46,512 bases of DNA from Acidovorax sp. CCYZU-2555 (GCF_018413525.1 NZ_JAHCDD010000046.1:1-46512), one strand, 5' to 3'. Numbered from the stretch's first letter, positions 6,535 to 14,771 are shown. Numbers and translations are program-made. Notes: generated from the letters alone by a model not told the origin.

Positions 6535-8466
6535 TTATTGTTCGGGCCGCACATGCTGGAACTGCATCAGATACATCGCCGCCGTATGGCGCGCGGTCTG
6601 CAAGATGGCCTGTTGGGCCGTTCCCGTGCTGTCGAGTTCCAGCGTCATCTGCACCGCCATCAGCCAGCGCTCGAGATGGTGCTCGTCGTTGGCGCCGTGG
6701 TATTCGAGGAAGCGGAACGCCTCGGGCGGCAGCGCCAGCGCGGCGCGCAGCAGCGGCAGCAGGCTGGGAACGATGCGCTGGCCCGTACCCTCGATGATGT
6801 AGATCGCGCCCAGCAGGCCTATCGGGTTGGGCGTCGCCGCCAGGCTGTGCAGATAGGCGTTGAGCGCTTCGCCACCGGGGTTGCGGCGCAGCTGGGTGAT
6901 ATCCGTCTGCGTTCCGCCGGCCTGGAGGTAATCGCTGTGCAGGATCTTGAAGTCGTTCTGTTCCTCGCCCGCGTGCAGGTCGATGAGCGCCGCGAGCGCC
7001 GCGTAGTCGCCGGTCAGCGAGGCCGCGCCTTCGCGCATCCACAGGCTGCCTTCGCGCACCTGGGGAATCCACTGGCTCATCCAGCGCACATAGTCTTGCG
7101 TGTGCAGCTGGCGCGTGCGTATGCGCTGCAGCAGCGGCGTGCGCCAGACGCTGGAGCGGTAGTCCTGCCAGATGCTGGCCAGCTCGGTCAGCAGCGGCGC
7201 CAGCGCCTTGGGGGCGGCTGCGGGGTCGTGCGGCGGCGCGATGGTGCTGACATCGGGCAGGGCGTCATCGGCGATGGCATCGCCGGCGTGGGCGGGCTGG
7301 CGTGGATACGCAGGCGCTGGGGCAGCGGGAGTATCGGCCACGGCCTCCCACAGCATGTAGCCTGCCGTGAAGCGCCCGGACTCGGGAATGAAGCACAGCA
7401 CGGTGTCGCCGGCCTTCAGGCTGGAGCCCTTTTGCTGCAGAAACTCCGACAGCATGATGAAGATCGACGCCGCGCCGGTATTGCCGCGCCAGGCCAGGTT
7501 GCTCCACCAGCGCTCGCGCGGAATCGACAGCTGGGCCTTGCCCAGCAGGTCGTCGACCACGGGAATGAAGCGCTCGGACGAGTAGTGGCACAGGAAGTGG
7601 TCTATGCCGCGCTCGGGCACCCAGCCCTTGTGCGCGAGGTCGGCGTATTCGTGGATGCAGACGTCGAACAGGTGCGGCAGCAGGCGTATGTCCTGGCGCA
7701 GCGACAGCGCCCCAGCCGCCTCGGCATCGCCCCAGGCCGGGAAATCGAGGTGGCTCTTGCCGCGATCGGCCGTTAGACCGAGCTGCATGCAGACCGGGTA
7801 GTCGCCCGCGAAGCTGCGCAGATGGGTCCACTTGAGCTGCAGGCGCAGGCCGTTGATCTGCGGCAAGGCCTTGGGGCCGCCCAGCAGCACCGCGCCCGCG
7901 CCGTCCGACAGCATCCAGCGCAGGAAGTGGGCGTCGAAGTCGGTGTCGTAGCCCTGGGCCGCGAAGCGCGAGCGCTTGAACAGCCGCGAAGGCATTTCGC
8001 TGGCCACCGACAGCGCCAGGCGATGGGCGCCGCTTTCCACGGCCATGGCAGCGGCCTGCAGCGCGCCCACGCTGGCCGCGCAGACGCCGTGCACCGACAG
8101 CGTCTCCATCGGCGGCGCGGCCATTTCGCCCTGGATCATGTTCGCAAAGCCCGGCATCAGCGCGTCGCCGCCCGATGAGCCGCTCGACAGAAAGCCGATA
8201 TCGGCCAGCGACTGGCCGGCTCCCGCGAGCGTCTGCTCAATCGCGCCCGCGGCCATCTGCGCATTGCTGAACACGGTCGCGCCTTCGCCGTCGATCGCGT
8301 AGTGGCGCGTCAGGATGCCGTTCTCGGCCAGGATGCGGCGCTTGAGGCGCTCGGAAATGCGGTTGAGCGGAGCGACAAACGCATCCATGCCCGCGTTGTC
8401 CACGGGCGCGCCGGGCAGGAACATTCCCGCGGATTGGAGAAAGACGTTGGAATAGGCAACTGGCAT
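6535..8466 (-). CDS. KAS III / haem-oxygenase-like di-iron oxidase fusion
   Basis: A 643-residue two-domain protein. Residues 1-378 form a thiolase-fold ketoacyl synthase III domain with an intact triad: Cys129 (VHGVCAASVGAL), His294 (HFLCHYSSE) and Asn329 (WRGNTGAAS). An Ala/Pro-rich linker spans about 378-420. Residues 421-643 resemble haem-oxygenase-like iron-containing redox enzymes (UndA, CADD, SznF type). Candidate metal ligands are Glu501/Glu502, His510, Glu559, and His590-x3-Asp594-x2-His597, the last being the characteristic third-helix motif. Known KAS III enzymes form C-C bonds on acyl thioesters or transfer acyl groups; known di-iron members oxidise fatty or amino acids. I infer a coupled condensation/oxidation of an acyl chain; the product is unknown. 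It is distinct from FabH at 13730-14707. The start at ATG 8466 lies 18 nt after the desaturase gene. Confidence 0.88.
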   Translation of the reverse strand: MPVAYSNVFLQSAGMFLPGAPVDNAGMDAFVAPLNRISERLKRRILAENGILTRHYAIDGEGATVFSNAQMAAGAIEQTLAGAGQSLADIGFLSSGSSGGDALMPGFANMIQGEMAAPPMETLSVHGVCAASVGALQAAAMAVESGAHRLALSVASEMPSRLFKRSRFAAQGYDTDFDAHFLRWMLSDGAGAVLLGGPKALPQINGLRLQLKWTHLRSFAGDYPVCMQLGLTADRGKSHLDFPAWGDAEAAGALSLRQDIRLLPHLFDVCIHEYADLAHKGWVPERGIDHFLCHYSSERFIPVVDDLLGKAQLSIPRERWWSNLAWRGNTGAASIFIMLSEFLQQKGSSLKAGDTVLCFIPESGRFTAGYMLWEAVADTPAAPAPAYPRQPAHAGDAIADDALPDVSTIAPPHDPAAAPKALAPLLTELASIWQDYRSSVWRTPLLQRIRTRQLHTQDYVRWMSQWIPQVREGSLWMREGAASLTGDYAALAALIDLHAGEEQNDFKILHSDYLQAGGTQTDITQLRRNPGGEALNAYLHSLAATPNPIGLLGAIYIIEGTGQRIVPSLLPLLRAALALPPEAFRFLEYHGANDEHHLERWLMAVQMTLELDSTGTAQQAILQTARHTAAMYLMQFQHVRPEQ

Positions 8467-8484
8467 GGCTTCTTTTGTCGTTGA

Positions 8485-9402
8485 TTATTGGATGGCGTCG
8501 GCCGGCATCTGCGCGCGGGTGCGCGCCGCGGGCCAGACCAGGCCCAGCACGAACACGCGTCCCATATAAGGCAGCAGCCCGCCTTCATTGAGCGCCGGGT
8601 CCACGCGCTGGCGGTAATGGTCGGCATGCAGCCGGGTCAGCTGCGACCAGTGGGCCTGGGGGTGCTCGTGGTGGGCCGTGTGCAGGCCGATATTGAACAG
8701 CAGCGGGTTGACCCAGCCTTCGAAATTGCGCGCGTAATTCAGCGGCTGGCCCGGCGTCTGGCGCTGGGCGCGCGTCAGCGGCCGGCCGTCGGCATGGGCA
8801 TGCTGCAGGTAGTTGGTCGCGAGCAGCCAGTGCAGGCCATGCAACTGCGGCACGATGACGAACAGCAGCGCTTTTTTCCAGTCGAGCGCGAGCAGCAAGG
8901 CCCAGCTGCCCAGCCACAGCGCGTACTGGCCCATGCAGTAGCGGAACGCGCCCGGCGAATGCCGGCGCAGGCGTTGCAGCCAGCGCAGAAACAATGGGTA
9001 GAGCACCACGCCGGCCTGCAGCGGGTGTATCAGATAGCCCCACAGATGGTTGGTGTCGCCGCCGAATTCCGGCCGGTAGGTGCGCGCGATGTCGCGCGGC
9101 CCATGGCGAAAGCGGTGATGGTTGCCCACATGCGCGGGCCAGAACACGAAAGTCGGGTGGCCTTGCAGCAGCGTGAGCCAGTAGTCGGTGAAGCGGTTGG
9201 CGCGGCGCCCGCGCCACATACGCAGATGCGTGTGGTTGTGGTGAATGACGCCCGTGCCCAGCGTCAGGAACAGCGTCAGGCCGTAAAGCAGCCAATGGAA
9301 GCCCTGGGTCCATTGCCACGCGACCAGAAGCGGCAATGCGAGCATATAAGCGACCGATTGCCAGTCTCGCCGGTGGCGCAGGCGCGGCGCTTGCAATGTC
9401 AT
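8485..9402 (-). CDS. Membrane fatty-acid desaturase / hydroxylase
   Basis: Integral membrane di-iron enzyme of 305 residues. The three histidine boxes are His55-x3-His59 (HHNHTH), His91-x3-His95-His96 (HVGNHH) and His241-x2-His244-His245 (HTAHHEH). A further pair is His201/His203. Hydrophobic segments lie at about 17-31, 37-53, 125-140 and 161-190. This pattern fits the fatty-acid desaturase/AlkB-like superfamily, which uses O2 and an electron donor to desaturate or hydroxylate acyl chains. Its ATG (9402-9400) directly follows the TGA of the upstream hydroxylase gene, so the two are translationally coupled. Substrate chain and position are not predictable. Confidence 0.9.
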   Translation of the reverse strand: MTLQAPRLRHRRDWQSVAYMLALPLLVAWQWTQGFHWLLYGLTLFLTLGTGVIHHNHTHLRMWRGRRANRFTDYWLTLLQGHPTFVFWPAHVGNHHRFRHGPRDIARTYRPEFGGDTNHLWGYLIHPLQAGVVLYPLFLRWLQRLRRHSPGAFRYCMGQYALWLGSWALLLALDWKKALLFVIVPQLHGLHWLLATNYLQHAHADGRPLTRAQRQTPGQPLNYARNFEGWVNPLLFNIGLHTAHHEHPQAHWSQLTRLHADHYRQRVDPALNEGGLLPYMGRVFVLGLVWPAARTRAQMPADAIQ

Positions 9403-10137
9403 TCAGCGCGCGCCCGGCGCGGTCTTGACCTGGGTGCGCATGATCTGGTCCATGAACGCCAGCGCGAAGCCGTAATTGCCGGCCGGGCGCGCATGGTGCA
9501 GATGGTGGCGCCGGCTCGCGGCCAGCGGGTGGCTGTCGCCCACGCGTGGAAAGAAATCGTAATTGGCGTGACCAATCACATTGAGCAGCAGGCTCAGCAC
9601 CGGAACGCTGGCCAGCGACCAGAACGAGAAGTCATGCACCAGCATGGGCAGCAGGATGACATTGCCCAGCATCATGGCTTCTATCGGGTGAAAGCTGTAG
9701 GTCGACCAGGGCGTGGTGACCACCGAGCGGTGGTGGTCGCCATGAAAGCGCACCAGCTTGCGCGTGTGCAGCAGCCGGTGGTTGATCCAGAAATGTACGT
9801 CGTTCCAGATGAGCAGCGCCGCGATCTCGAGCGCGATGCGGCCCGCGCCGGCATTGGGCGTGAGCTGCGCCCAGCCCAGCTGCAGAAAGCCCCAGGGCAC
9901 GACCATTCCCAGGCCGAACACCAGCACCGAGTGGAACGACTGGCGCCATTCGCGGCGCAGCTGGTCGGGCTTGAGCGCGCGGGTATCGAGCGGCCGGCCC
10001 AGGCCGCGCCGCGCCAGCGAGCGCGTGAGCGCCGACATGCCCCAGCCGCCGAGGCAATACAGGCCGCCGAAAAAGGCCAGCCCCAGCGCCATCACCTGCC
10101 AGGCGGAAAGCTGGGTGAACCAGGTACCAGTGTCCAT
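9403..10137 (-). CDS. Sterol desaturase / fatty-acid hydroxylase superfamily protein
   Basis: First gene of the four-gene operon; a 244-residue integral membrane protein. Histidine clusters are His115-x4-His120-x3-His124, His132-x2-His135-His136 (HGDHH) and His211-x2-His214-His215 (HHLHH), the di-iron ligand set of the FA_hydroxylase family. Hydrophobic helices lie at about 14-36, 70-92, 100-112 and 155-188. I start at ATG 10137 (GGAG 5 nt upstream); an in-frame extension to 10176 has no family support. A TATCAT at 10176-10181 could be a weak -10 box for the operon, but the 80-nt gap to the upstream methyltransferase gene also allows read-through. Probably hydroxylates or desaturates a lipid; substrate unknown. 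Confidence 0.9.
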   Translation of the reverse strand: MDTGTWFTQLSAWQVMALGLAFFGGLYCLGGWGMSALTRSLARRGLGRPLDTRALKPDQLRREWRQSFHSVLVFGLGMVVPWGFLQLGWAQLTPNAGAGRIALEIAALLIWNDVHFWINHRLLHTRKLVRFHGDHHRSVVTTPWSTYSFHPIEAMMLGNVILLPMLVHDFSFWSLASVPVLSLLLNVIGHANYDFFPRVGDSHPLAASRRHHLHHARPAGNYGFALAFMDQIMRTQVKTAPGAR

Positions 10138-10217
10138 GAAGTCTCCATGACGTGAACGCCTTCCAACCGGGCGCAATGATAGCGGCAGAGGCTTGGTCCG
10201 CGCCGGCCTCAGCGACT

Positions 10218-11006
10218 TCAGCGACCTATGGCGAACACCACGGGCGTGCGGTTGTCGGCGGGCACGGGCAACTGTTTCCAGTCACGCACCAGCCGGCTTT
10301 CTATGCGCGCCGTGGCCAGCGTCAGGCCGGCGGCCAGCGCCAGGCGGCTGTTGGGCTGCAGCGTCTGCAGCAGCGCCTGCCACAGCGCGGGGTTGCGGTA
10401 GGGCGTTTCGATGAACAGCTGGGTCTGGCCCTGGCGCAGCGCCAGCGCTTCGAGTTCGCGGATGCGCTGCATGCGCGCCGCGCCGTCCTGCGGCAGGTAG
10501 CCGACAAACGCGAAGTTCTGGCCGTTGAGGCCGCTCGCGGCCAGCGTCAGCAGCAGCGACACCGGGCCGACCAAGGGCGCGACCGCCAGGCCCAGGTCGT
10601 GCGCGGCGCGCACGATGGAGCTGCCCGGGTCGGCGATCGCGGGCATGCCGGCTTCGCTGACCAGGCCGATATCGTGGCCCTGGAGCGCGGGCGCGAGCAG
10701 CGACTTGGCGTCGAACACCGCGCTGCCCTTGTCGCCATGGTCGCCCTTCTTGTGCGCTTCACGCGGCAGCTCGACGATGGACTGCTCCTGCATGGTCGCC
10801 GCGAGCGGGAAGAGGGGGGCGATGCGGTTCAGATAGCCGCGCGTGCTCTTGGCGTTCTCGCAGATCCAGTGCGTGAGGCCGGCGGCGCGGCGCAGCGTGG
10901 CTTCAGGCAGCACATCGGTCAGCGGGGCCTGGCTGTCGCAGCCGAAGTCCAGCGGCGCGGGAACGAGGTACAGCGTGCCGCGGGCGGGCTTGGTGGAAGT
11001 GTTCAT
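10218..11006 (-). CDS. SAM-dependent methyltransferase, tetrapyrrole methylase (RsmI-like) family
   Basis: A 262-residue cytosolic protein with the PF00590-type fold. LYLVPAPL opens the first strand, SEAGMPAIADPG forms the SAM-binding glycine loop, and VGPVSLLLTLAASGL and FVGYLP are typical of the RsmI branch, which 2'-O-methylates C1402 of 16S rRNA. It departs from canonical RsmI, which starts LVATPIGNLxD and carries ENxRxT or EDTR motifs. Here the first loop reads APLDFGCDSQAP and the other ENAKSTR. It may therefore be a paralogue with another target, and I give no gene symbol. Its start overlaps the end of maf by 4 nt, so the two are coupled. Confidence 0.88.
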   Translation of the reverse strand: MNTSTKPARGTLYLVPAPLDFGCDSQAPLTDVLPEATLRRAAGLTHWICENAKSTRGYLNRIAPLFPLAATMQEQSIVELPREAHKKGDHGDKGSAVFDAKSLLAPALQGHDIGLVSEAGMPAIADPGSSIVRAAHDLGLAVAPLVGPVSLLLTLAASGLNGQNFAFVGYLPQDGAARMQRIRELEALALRQGQTQLFIETPYRNPALWQALLQTLQPNSRLALAAGLTLATARIESRLVRDWKQLPVPADNRTPVVFAIGR

Positions 11007-11617
11007 GGCAGTTGCATTCCTGCGGCGCGCAGCAGCTGGGTGGTGCGGATCAGCGGCAGGCCGATCAGCGCGGTCGGGTCGTCGTTGAGGATCTGCATCA
11101 GCAGGCTGATGCCCAGTCCTTCGCTTTTCGCGCTGCCCGCGCAGTCATAGGGTTCCTCGGCGCGCAGATAGCGCTCGATCTCGTCGTCCGTCAGGTCGCG
11201 GAACTGCACTTCCACGGTGGCGAGTTCGGTCTGTGCGAAGCCGCTGGCCTGGCACACCACGCTCACGGCAGTCTCGAACAGCACGGTCTGGCCGCGCATG
11301 GCCTGCAGCTGGCGCACGGCGCGCTCGTGGGTCAGCGGCTTGCCCAGGGGCTGGCCCGCGAGGTCGGCAACCTGGTCGGAGCCGATCACGATGGCTTCGG
11401 GGTGCAGCGCGGCGACGGCGCGGGCCTTGGCCTCGGCCAGGCGCAAGGCGAGCGCGCGCGGGGCTTCACCGGGCAGCGGCGTTTCGTCGACTTCGGGCGA
11501 TGCGGTCTCGAAAGGCAGGCCCAGGCGTGTCAGCAGCTCGCGGCGGTAGCGCGAGGTCGAGCCCAGAATCAAGGGACGCTGGCGCAAAGGGTTCGGAGTG
11601 GCAGGGGATTCAAGCAT
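11003..11617 (-). CDS. Maf-family nucleotide pyrophosphatase (YceF type)
   Basis: House-cleaning nucleoside triphosphate pyrophosphatase that hydrolyses non-canonical or methylated nucleotides (m7GTP in E. coli YceF). The 204-residue protein opens LILGSTSRYRRELL and keeps the conserved PEVDE, IGSDQVADLAGQPLGKP and SAKSEGLGISLL motifs. The Ser-Thr-Ser-Arg loop and catalytic acids in SDQ and DE are intact. It lies divergently beside yceD-rpmF-plsX, the usual location in beta- and gammaproteobacteria, which supports the YceF rather than the YhdE branch. The start codon is 26 nt from the yceD start, so the divergent promoters must be embedded in or close to both genes. Confidence 0.92.
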   Translation of the reverse strand: MLESPATPNPLRQRPLILGSTSRYRRELLTRLGLPFETASPEVDETPLPGEAPRALALRLAEAKARAVAALHPEAIVIGSDQVADLAGQPLGKPLTHERAVRQLQAMRGQTVLFETAVSVVCQASGFAQTELATVEVQFRDLTDDEIERYLRAEEPYDCAGSAKSEGLGISLLMQILNDDPTALIGLPLIRTTQLLRAAGMQLP

Positions 11618-11643
11618 GGGCTGATTCTCTTACACTGGCTGCC

Positions 11644-12195
11644 ATGACCAAGGAATTTTCCCCGGAACGGCTCGATGTCAAGGCGTTTGCGCAAGCGCAG
11701 GCGCACATCGAAGGCCAGGATCCGCTCTCGCAATTCAAACGCCTGGCGCTCGAAGCCCAGGGCCCGCACGATGGTGTGCATGTACGCTGGGCCGCCGAGG
11801 GCGAACTGCGCGCCGAAGCCGGCGCCGAGCCCCAGGTGTGGCTGCATCTGCAGGGCGAAACCGACCTGCCGATGATCTGCCAGCGCTGCCTCACGCCCGC
11901 GCCTATCGCCCTCGACGTGGAGCGGTCTTTCCGCTTTGTCGCCGATGAAGCCACGGCCGAAGCGCTCGACGACGAAAGCGAAGAAGACCTGCTCGCCCTG
12001 AGCAAGGAATTCAATCTGCTCGAGCTGCTCGAAGACGAACTGCTGATGGAGCTGCCCGTGGTTCCGCTGCATGATGTCTGTCCCGAAGCCGTGCCCCTGG
12101 CGTCGAGCGACGAAGATTTCGAACAGGCCAACAGCGAAAAGCCCAACCCTTTCGCGGCGCTTGCCGGCCTGCGCATTTCCAAGCCCAAGCCATAA
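11644..12195 (+). CDS. yceD: YceD / DUF177 family, large-subunit rRNA accumulation protein
   Basis: A 183-residue acidic protein of the DUF177 family, required for normal 23S rRNA levels in plants and E. coli and almost always encoded just before rpmF. The family CxxC is visible (MICQRCLTP, about 78-86), with a later Cys in HDVCPEA. The C-terminal part is Asp/Glu-rich (DDESEEDLLALSKEFNLLELLEDELL). ATG 11644 fits the family start; the longer open frame upstream crosses the divergent maf gene and is spurious. Confidence 0.92.
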   Translation: MTKEFSPERLDVKAFAQAQAHIEGQDPLSQFKRLALEAQGPHDGVHVRWAAEGELRAEAGAEPQVWLHLQGETDLPMICQRCLTPAPIALDVERSFRFVADEATAEALDDESEEDLLALSKEFNLLELLEDELLMELPVVPLHDVCPEAVPLASSDEDFEQANSEKPNPFAALAGLRISKPKP

Positions 12196-12239
12196 TCCCC
12201 TGCTGTTCGCACAGCCGATACAAGACACAAGGTCCGCCT

Positions 12240-12260
12240 GCGGCGAAGCCGCTCAGGGGG
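12240..12260 (+). repeat. Hairpin plus CAGGGGG tail, partial relative of the dispersed repeat
   Basis: GCGGC-GAA-GCCGC followed by TCAGGGGG matches the end of the repeats at 5604-5627 and 37572-37593 in layout, again with a different but self-complementary stem. Only this tail is present. It lies between yceD and the putative rpmF promoter. Confidence 0.45.
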
Positions 12261-12263
12261 TTA

Positions 12264-12293
12264 TTACCGCTTTCTTTTGGTTTGCGTTATACT
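12264..12293 (+). promoter_or_regulatory. Candidate promoter for rpmF-plsX-fab genes
   Basis: TATACT at 12288-12293 is a good -10 box; TTACCG at 12264-12269, 18 bases upstream, is a weak -35. It lies 83 nt before the rpmF start in the 180-nt gap after yceD. A ribosomal-protein gene at this position commonly has its own strong promoter. Support is sequence match only. Confidence 0.4.
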
Positions 12294-12375
12294 CTTAGGC
12301 TTCTCGCGAATCCCCTCGTGTCTTCAATGGGCTGATCGCGTTTTTTACCAACCCCTTCAAGACTCAGGAGCCACC

Positions 12376-12558
12376 ATGGCTGTTCAGCAAAACAAAAAAT
12401 CCCCCTCCAAGCGCGGCATGCACCGTTCGCACAATGCGTTGAACGTGCCCGGCATCGCTGTCGAGCCGACAACTGGTGAAACCCACCTGCGTCACCACAT
12501 CAGCCCCACCGGTGTCTACCGCGGCCGTCAGGTGCTGAAGAACAAGTCTGAAGCCTGA
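12376..12558 (+). CDS. rpmF: 50S ribosomal protein L32
   Basis: A 60-residue basic protein of the large ribosomal subunit. It starts [21 protein letters not shown], the hallmark of bacterial L32, and continues [23 protein letters not shown]. It lacks the four-Cys zinc site found in some L32 proteins, as is normal for proteobacteria. ATG 12376 has a GGAG site 5 nt upstream. It sits between yceD and plsX as in most proteobacteria and is followed by an intrinsic terminator. Confidence 0.97.
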   Translation: MAVQQNKKSPSKRGMHRSHNALNVPGIAVEPTTGETHLRHHISPTGVYRGRQVLKNKSEA

Positions 12559-12578
12559 TCTTCGACCGCTCCCACAGG

Positions 12579-12613
12579 GCCCGCGGCTACAAAAAAAGTA
12601 GCGCGGGCTTTTG
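12579..12613 (+). terminator. Intrinsic terminator after rpmF
   Basis: The stem GCCCGCGGCTAC (12579-12590) pairs with GTAGCGCGGGC (12598-12608) with one bulged G, around an A7 loop. It is followed by TTTTGTGTTTTT. It lies between rpmF and plsX and should reduce transcription into the lipid genes, separating abundant L32 message from plsX-fab message. Confidence 0.75.
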
Positions 12614-12649
12614 TGTTTTTGAACGCATGATTTTTTCTTTGAGACCTCA

Positions 12650-13717
12650 ATGCAGGTCCGCAAGTCGCCCATGATCACACTGGCTGTTGACTGCATGGGG
12701 GGCGATCACGGCCCCCGCGTCACGCTCGCGGCGTGCCGTCAGTTTCTCGACAAACATCCGAAGGCGCATCTGCTGCTGGTCGGCAAGCCCGACAGCCTGG
12801 AATCCTTCCAGCACGAACGTGTCACCCTGGTGCCCGCGTCCGAAGTCGTTGGCATGGATGACCCCGTTGAGGTCGCGTTGCGGCGCAAAAAAGACTCTTC
12901 CATGCGTGTGGCCATCGAACAGGTCAAATCCGGCGCCGCCGCGGCCGCCGTTTCTGCCGGCAATACCGGTGCGCTGATGGCCATCGCGCGCTATGTGCTC
13001 AAGACGCTCGACGGCATAGACCGTCCCGCGATCGCCGCCCAACTGCCCAACAGCAAGGGCCATGCGACCACGGTGCTCGACCTGGGCGCGAACGTCGACT
13101 GCTCGGCAGAACACCTGCTGCAATTCGCCTTCATGGGCACGGCCCTGGTCTCGGCGCTCGAAGAGAACTCGAAAGCTTCGGTCGGCCTGCTCAACATCGG
13201 CGAGGAAGCCATCAAGGGCAGCGATGTCATCAAGCGCAGCGGCGAGCTGCTGCGCAAGGCCGGCCAGGCGGGCGACATCAATTTCTTCGGCAATGTCGAA
13301 GGCAATGACATCTTCAAGGGCACGGTCGATATCGTGGTCTGCGACGGTTTCGTCGGCAACGTGGCGCTCAAGACCAGCGAAGGCGTGGCCTCGATGATCA
13401 GCAACGGGCTCAAGCAGGAGTTCAAGCGCAACATCCTGACCAAGCTCGCGGCCGTCGTCGCCTACCCGGTGCTGTCGGCGCTGATGAAGCGCATGGACCA
13501 CCGCCGCTACAACGGCGCCGCGCTGCTGGGCCTGCGCGGCCTGGTTTTCAAGAGCCACGGATCAGCGGATGCGATTGCTTTCGAGTACGCATTGACCCGG
13601 GCGTATGATGCGGCCTGCAATAACTTGCTCGACCGCGTTCAGTCCCGGATTGCCCGTGCAGCGCCCTTGCTGGACGCCGTGCCTGCCACTCCGGTTCCGG
13701 CAGTGTCGGCGTCTTGA
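12650..13717 (+). CDS. plsX: Phosphate acyltransferase PlsX
   Basis: Converts acyl-ACP to acyl-phosphate, the acyl donor for the first step of phospholipid synthesis; peripheral membrane enzyme. [29 protein letters not shown] and [14 protein letters not shown] are diagnostic PlsX motifs, and the length (355 residues) is usual. ATG 12650 has a weak GAG site 6 nt upstream. The in-frame ATG 12671 would give the more typical N-terminus [12 protein letters not shown] but lacks a well-spaced ribosome site, so the start remains open. It is 12 nt ahead of fabH. Confidence 0.96.
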   Translation: MQVRKSPMITLAVDCMGGDHGPRVTLAACRQFLDKHPKAHLLLVGKPDSLESFQHERVTLVPASEVVGMDDPVEVALRRKKDSSMRVAIEQVKSGAAAAAVSAGNTGALMAIARYVLKTLDGIDRPAIAAQLPNSKGHATTVLDLGANVDCSAEHLLQFAFMGTALVSALEENSKASVGLLNIGEEAIKGSDVIKRSGELLRKAGQAGDINFFGNVEGNDIFKGTVDIVVCDGFVGNVALKTSEGVASMISNGLKQEFKRNILTKLAAVVAYPVLSALMKRMDHRRYNGAALLGLRGLVFKSHGSADAIAFEYALTRAYDAACNNLLDRVQSRIARAAPLLDAVPATPVPAVSAS

Positions 13718-13729
13718 GCTTAAAAACAG

Positions 13730-14707
13730 ATGAGAATTTACTCCCGCATCACCGGCACCGGAAGTTATCTGCCTCCGCGGCGCGTGACCAACCAGGACAT
13801 GCAGGCCGATCTGGCCACGCGTGGCATTGAAACTTCTGACGAGTGGATTGTCGAGCGCACCGGCATCCGGGCGCGGCATTTCGCCGAGCCCGATGTCACC
13901 TGCAGCGACCTGGGACTCGAAGCCGCGCGCAACGCGCTCGAGGCCGCAGGCCGCACGCCCGAGGAAGTCGACCTGATCATCGTGGCCACCTCCACGCCCG
14001 ACATGGTCTTTCCTTCGGCCGCAACCATCCTGCAGCACAAGCTCGGCGCCAACGGCTGCCCGGCCTTCGACGTGCAGGCCGTGTGCAGTGGCTTCGTCTA
14101 CGCGCTCACGGTGGCCGATGCGCTGATCCAGACCGGCTCGGCCAAGTGCGCGCTGGTCATCGGCGCTGAAGTCTTCAGCCGCATTCTCGATTTCAACGAC
14201 CGCACCACCTGCGTGCTGTTCGGCGACGGCGCGGGCGCGGTCGTGCTCGAAGCTTCCGAGCAGCCCGGCATCCTGGCCAGCGACCTGCATGCCGACGGCA
14301 AGCACAGCGGCATCCTGTGCGTTCCCGGCAACGTCTCGGGCGGCAAGATCATCGGCGACCCGGTGCTCAAGATGGACGGCCAGGCAGTGTTCAAGCTGGC
14401 CGTGGGCGTGCTCGAGAAAGCTGCGCGCGCCACGCTCGACAAGGCCGGCATGACCGACGCCGACATCGACTGGCTGATTCCGCACCAGGCGAACATCCGC
14501 ATCATGCAGAGCACCGCCAAGAAGCTCAAGCTGCCGATGGAAAAAGTCATCGTCACGGTGGACCAGCACGGCAACACGTCGGCGGCGTCCATTCCGCTGG
14601 CGCTCGACCATGGCGTGCGCTCCGGACAGATCAAGCCCGGACAGAACCTGCTGCTCGAAGGGGTGGGCGGCGGCTTCACCTGGGGCGCGGTGCTGCTCAA
14701 GCTGTAA
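13730..14707 (+). CDS. fabH: 3-oxoacyl-ACP synthase III
   Basis: Initiates type II fatty-acid synthesis by condensing acetyl-CoA with malonyl-ACP. The 325-residue protein has the full triad: Cys in [10 protein letters not shown], His in [10 protein letters not shown] and Asn in [10 protein letters not shown]. The [15 protein letters not shown]-terminus is typical. It lies between plsX and fabD in the standard fab order, followed by an intrinsic terminator before fabD. It is a normal single-domain FabH, unlike the KAS III fusion at 6535-8466. Confidence 0.97.
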   Translation: MRIYSRITGTGSYLPPRRVTNQDMQADLATRGIETSDEWIVERTGIRARHFAEPDVTCSDLGLEAARNALEAAGRTPEEVDLIIVATSTPDMVFPSAATILQHKLGANGCPAFDVQAVCSGFVYALTVADALIQTGSAKCALVIGAEVFSRILDFNDRTTCVLFGDGAGAVVLEASEQPGILASDLHADGKHSGILCVPGNVSGGKIIGDPVLKMDGQAVFKLAVGVLEKAARATLDKAGMTDADIDWLIPHQANIRIMQSTAKKLKLPMEKVIVTVDQHGNTSAASIPLALDHGVRSGQIKPGQNLLLEGVGGGFTWGAVLLKL

Positions 14708-14729
14708 CCAGCTGCGGCACGGCACTGGC

Positions 14730-14754
14730 GGGGCGGCGAGGCCGCCCCTTTTTT
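14730..14754 (+). terminator. Intrinsic terminator between fabH and fabD
   Basis: A perfect 8-bp GC stem (GGGGCGGC/GCCGCCCC), with a 3-nt GAG loop, is followed directly by six T. It lies 23 nt after the fabH stop and 17 nt before the fabD start, inside a gene run usually thought of as one operon. Confidence 0.85.
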
Positions 14755-14771
14755 CACCAAAATCACAGACC

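Noticed and set aside
12650..12670. Treating ATG 12650 of plsX as certain
   Set aside because: The family usually starts at the residue encoded at 12671; neither start has a strong ribosome site, so the choice is left open.
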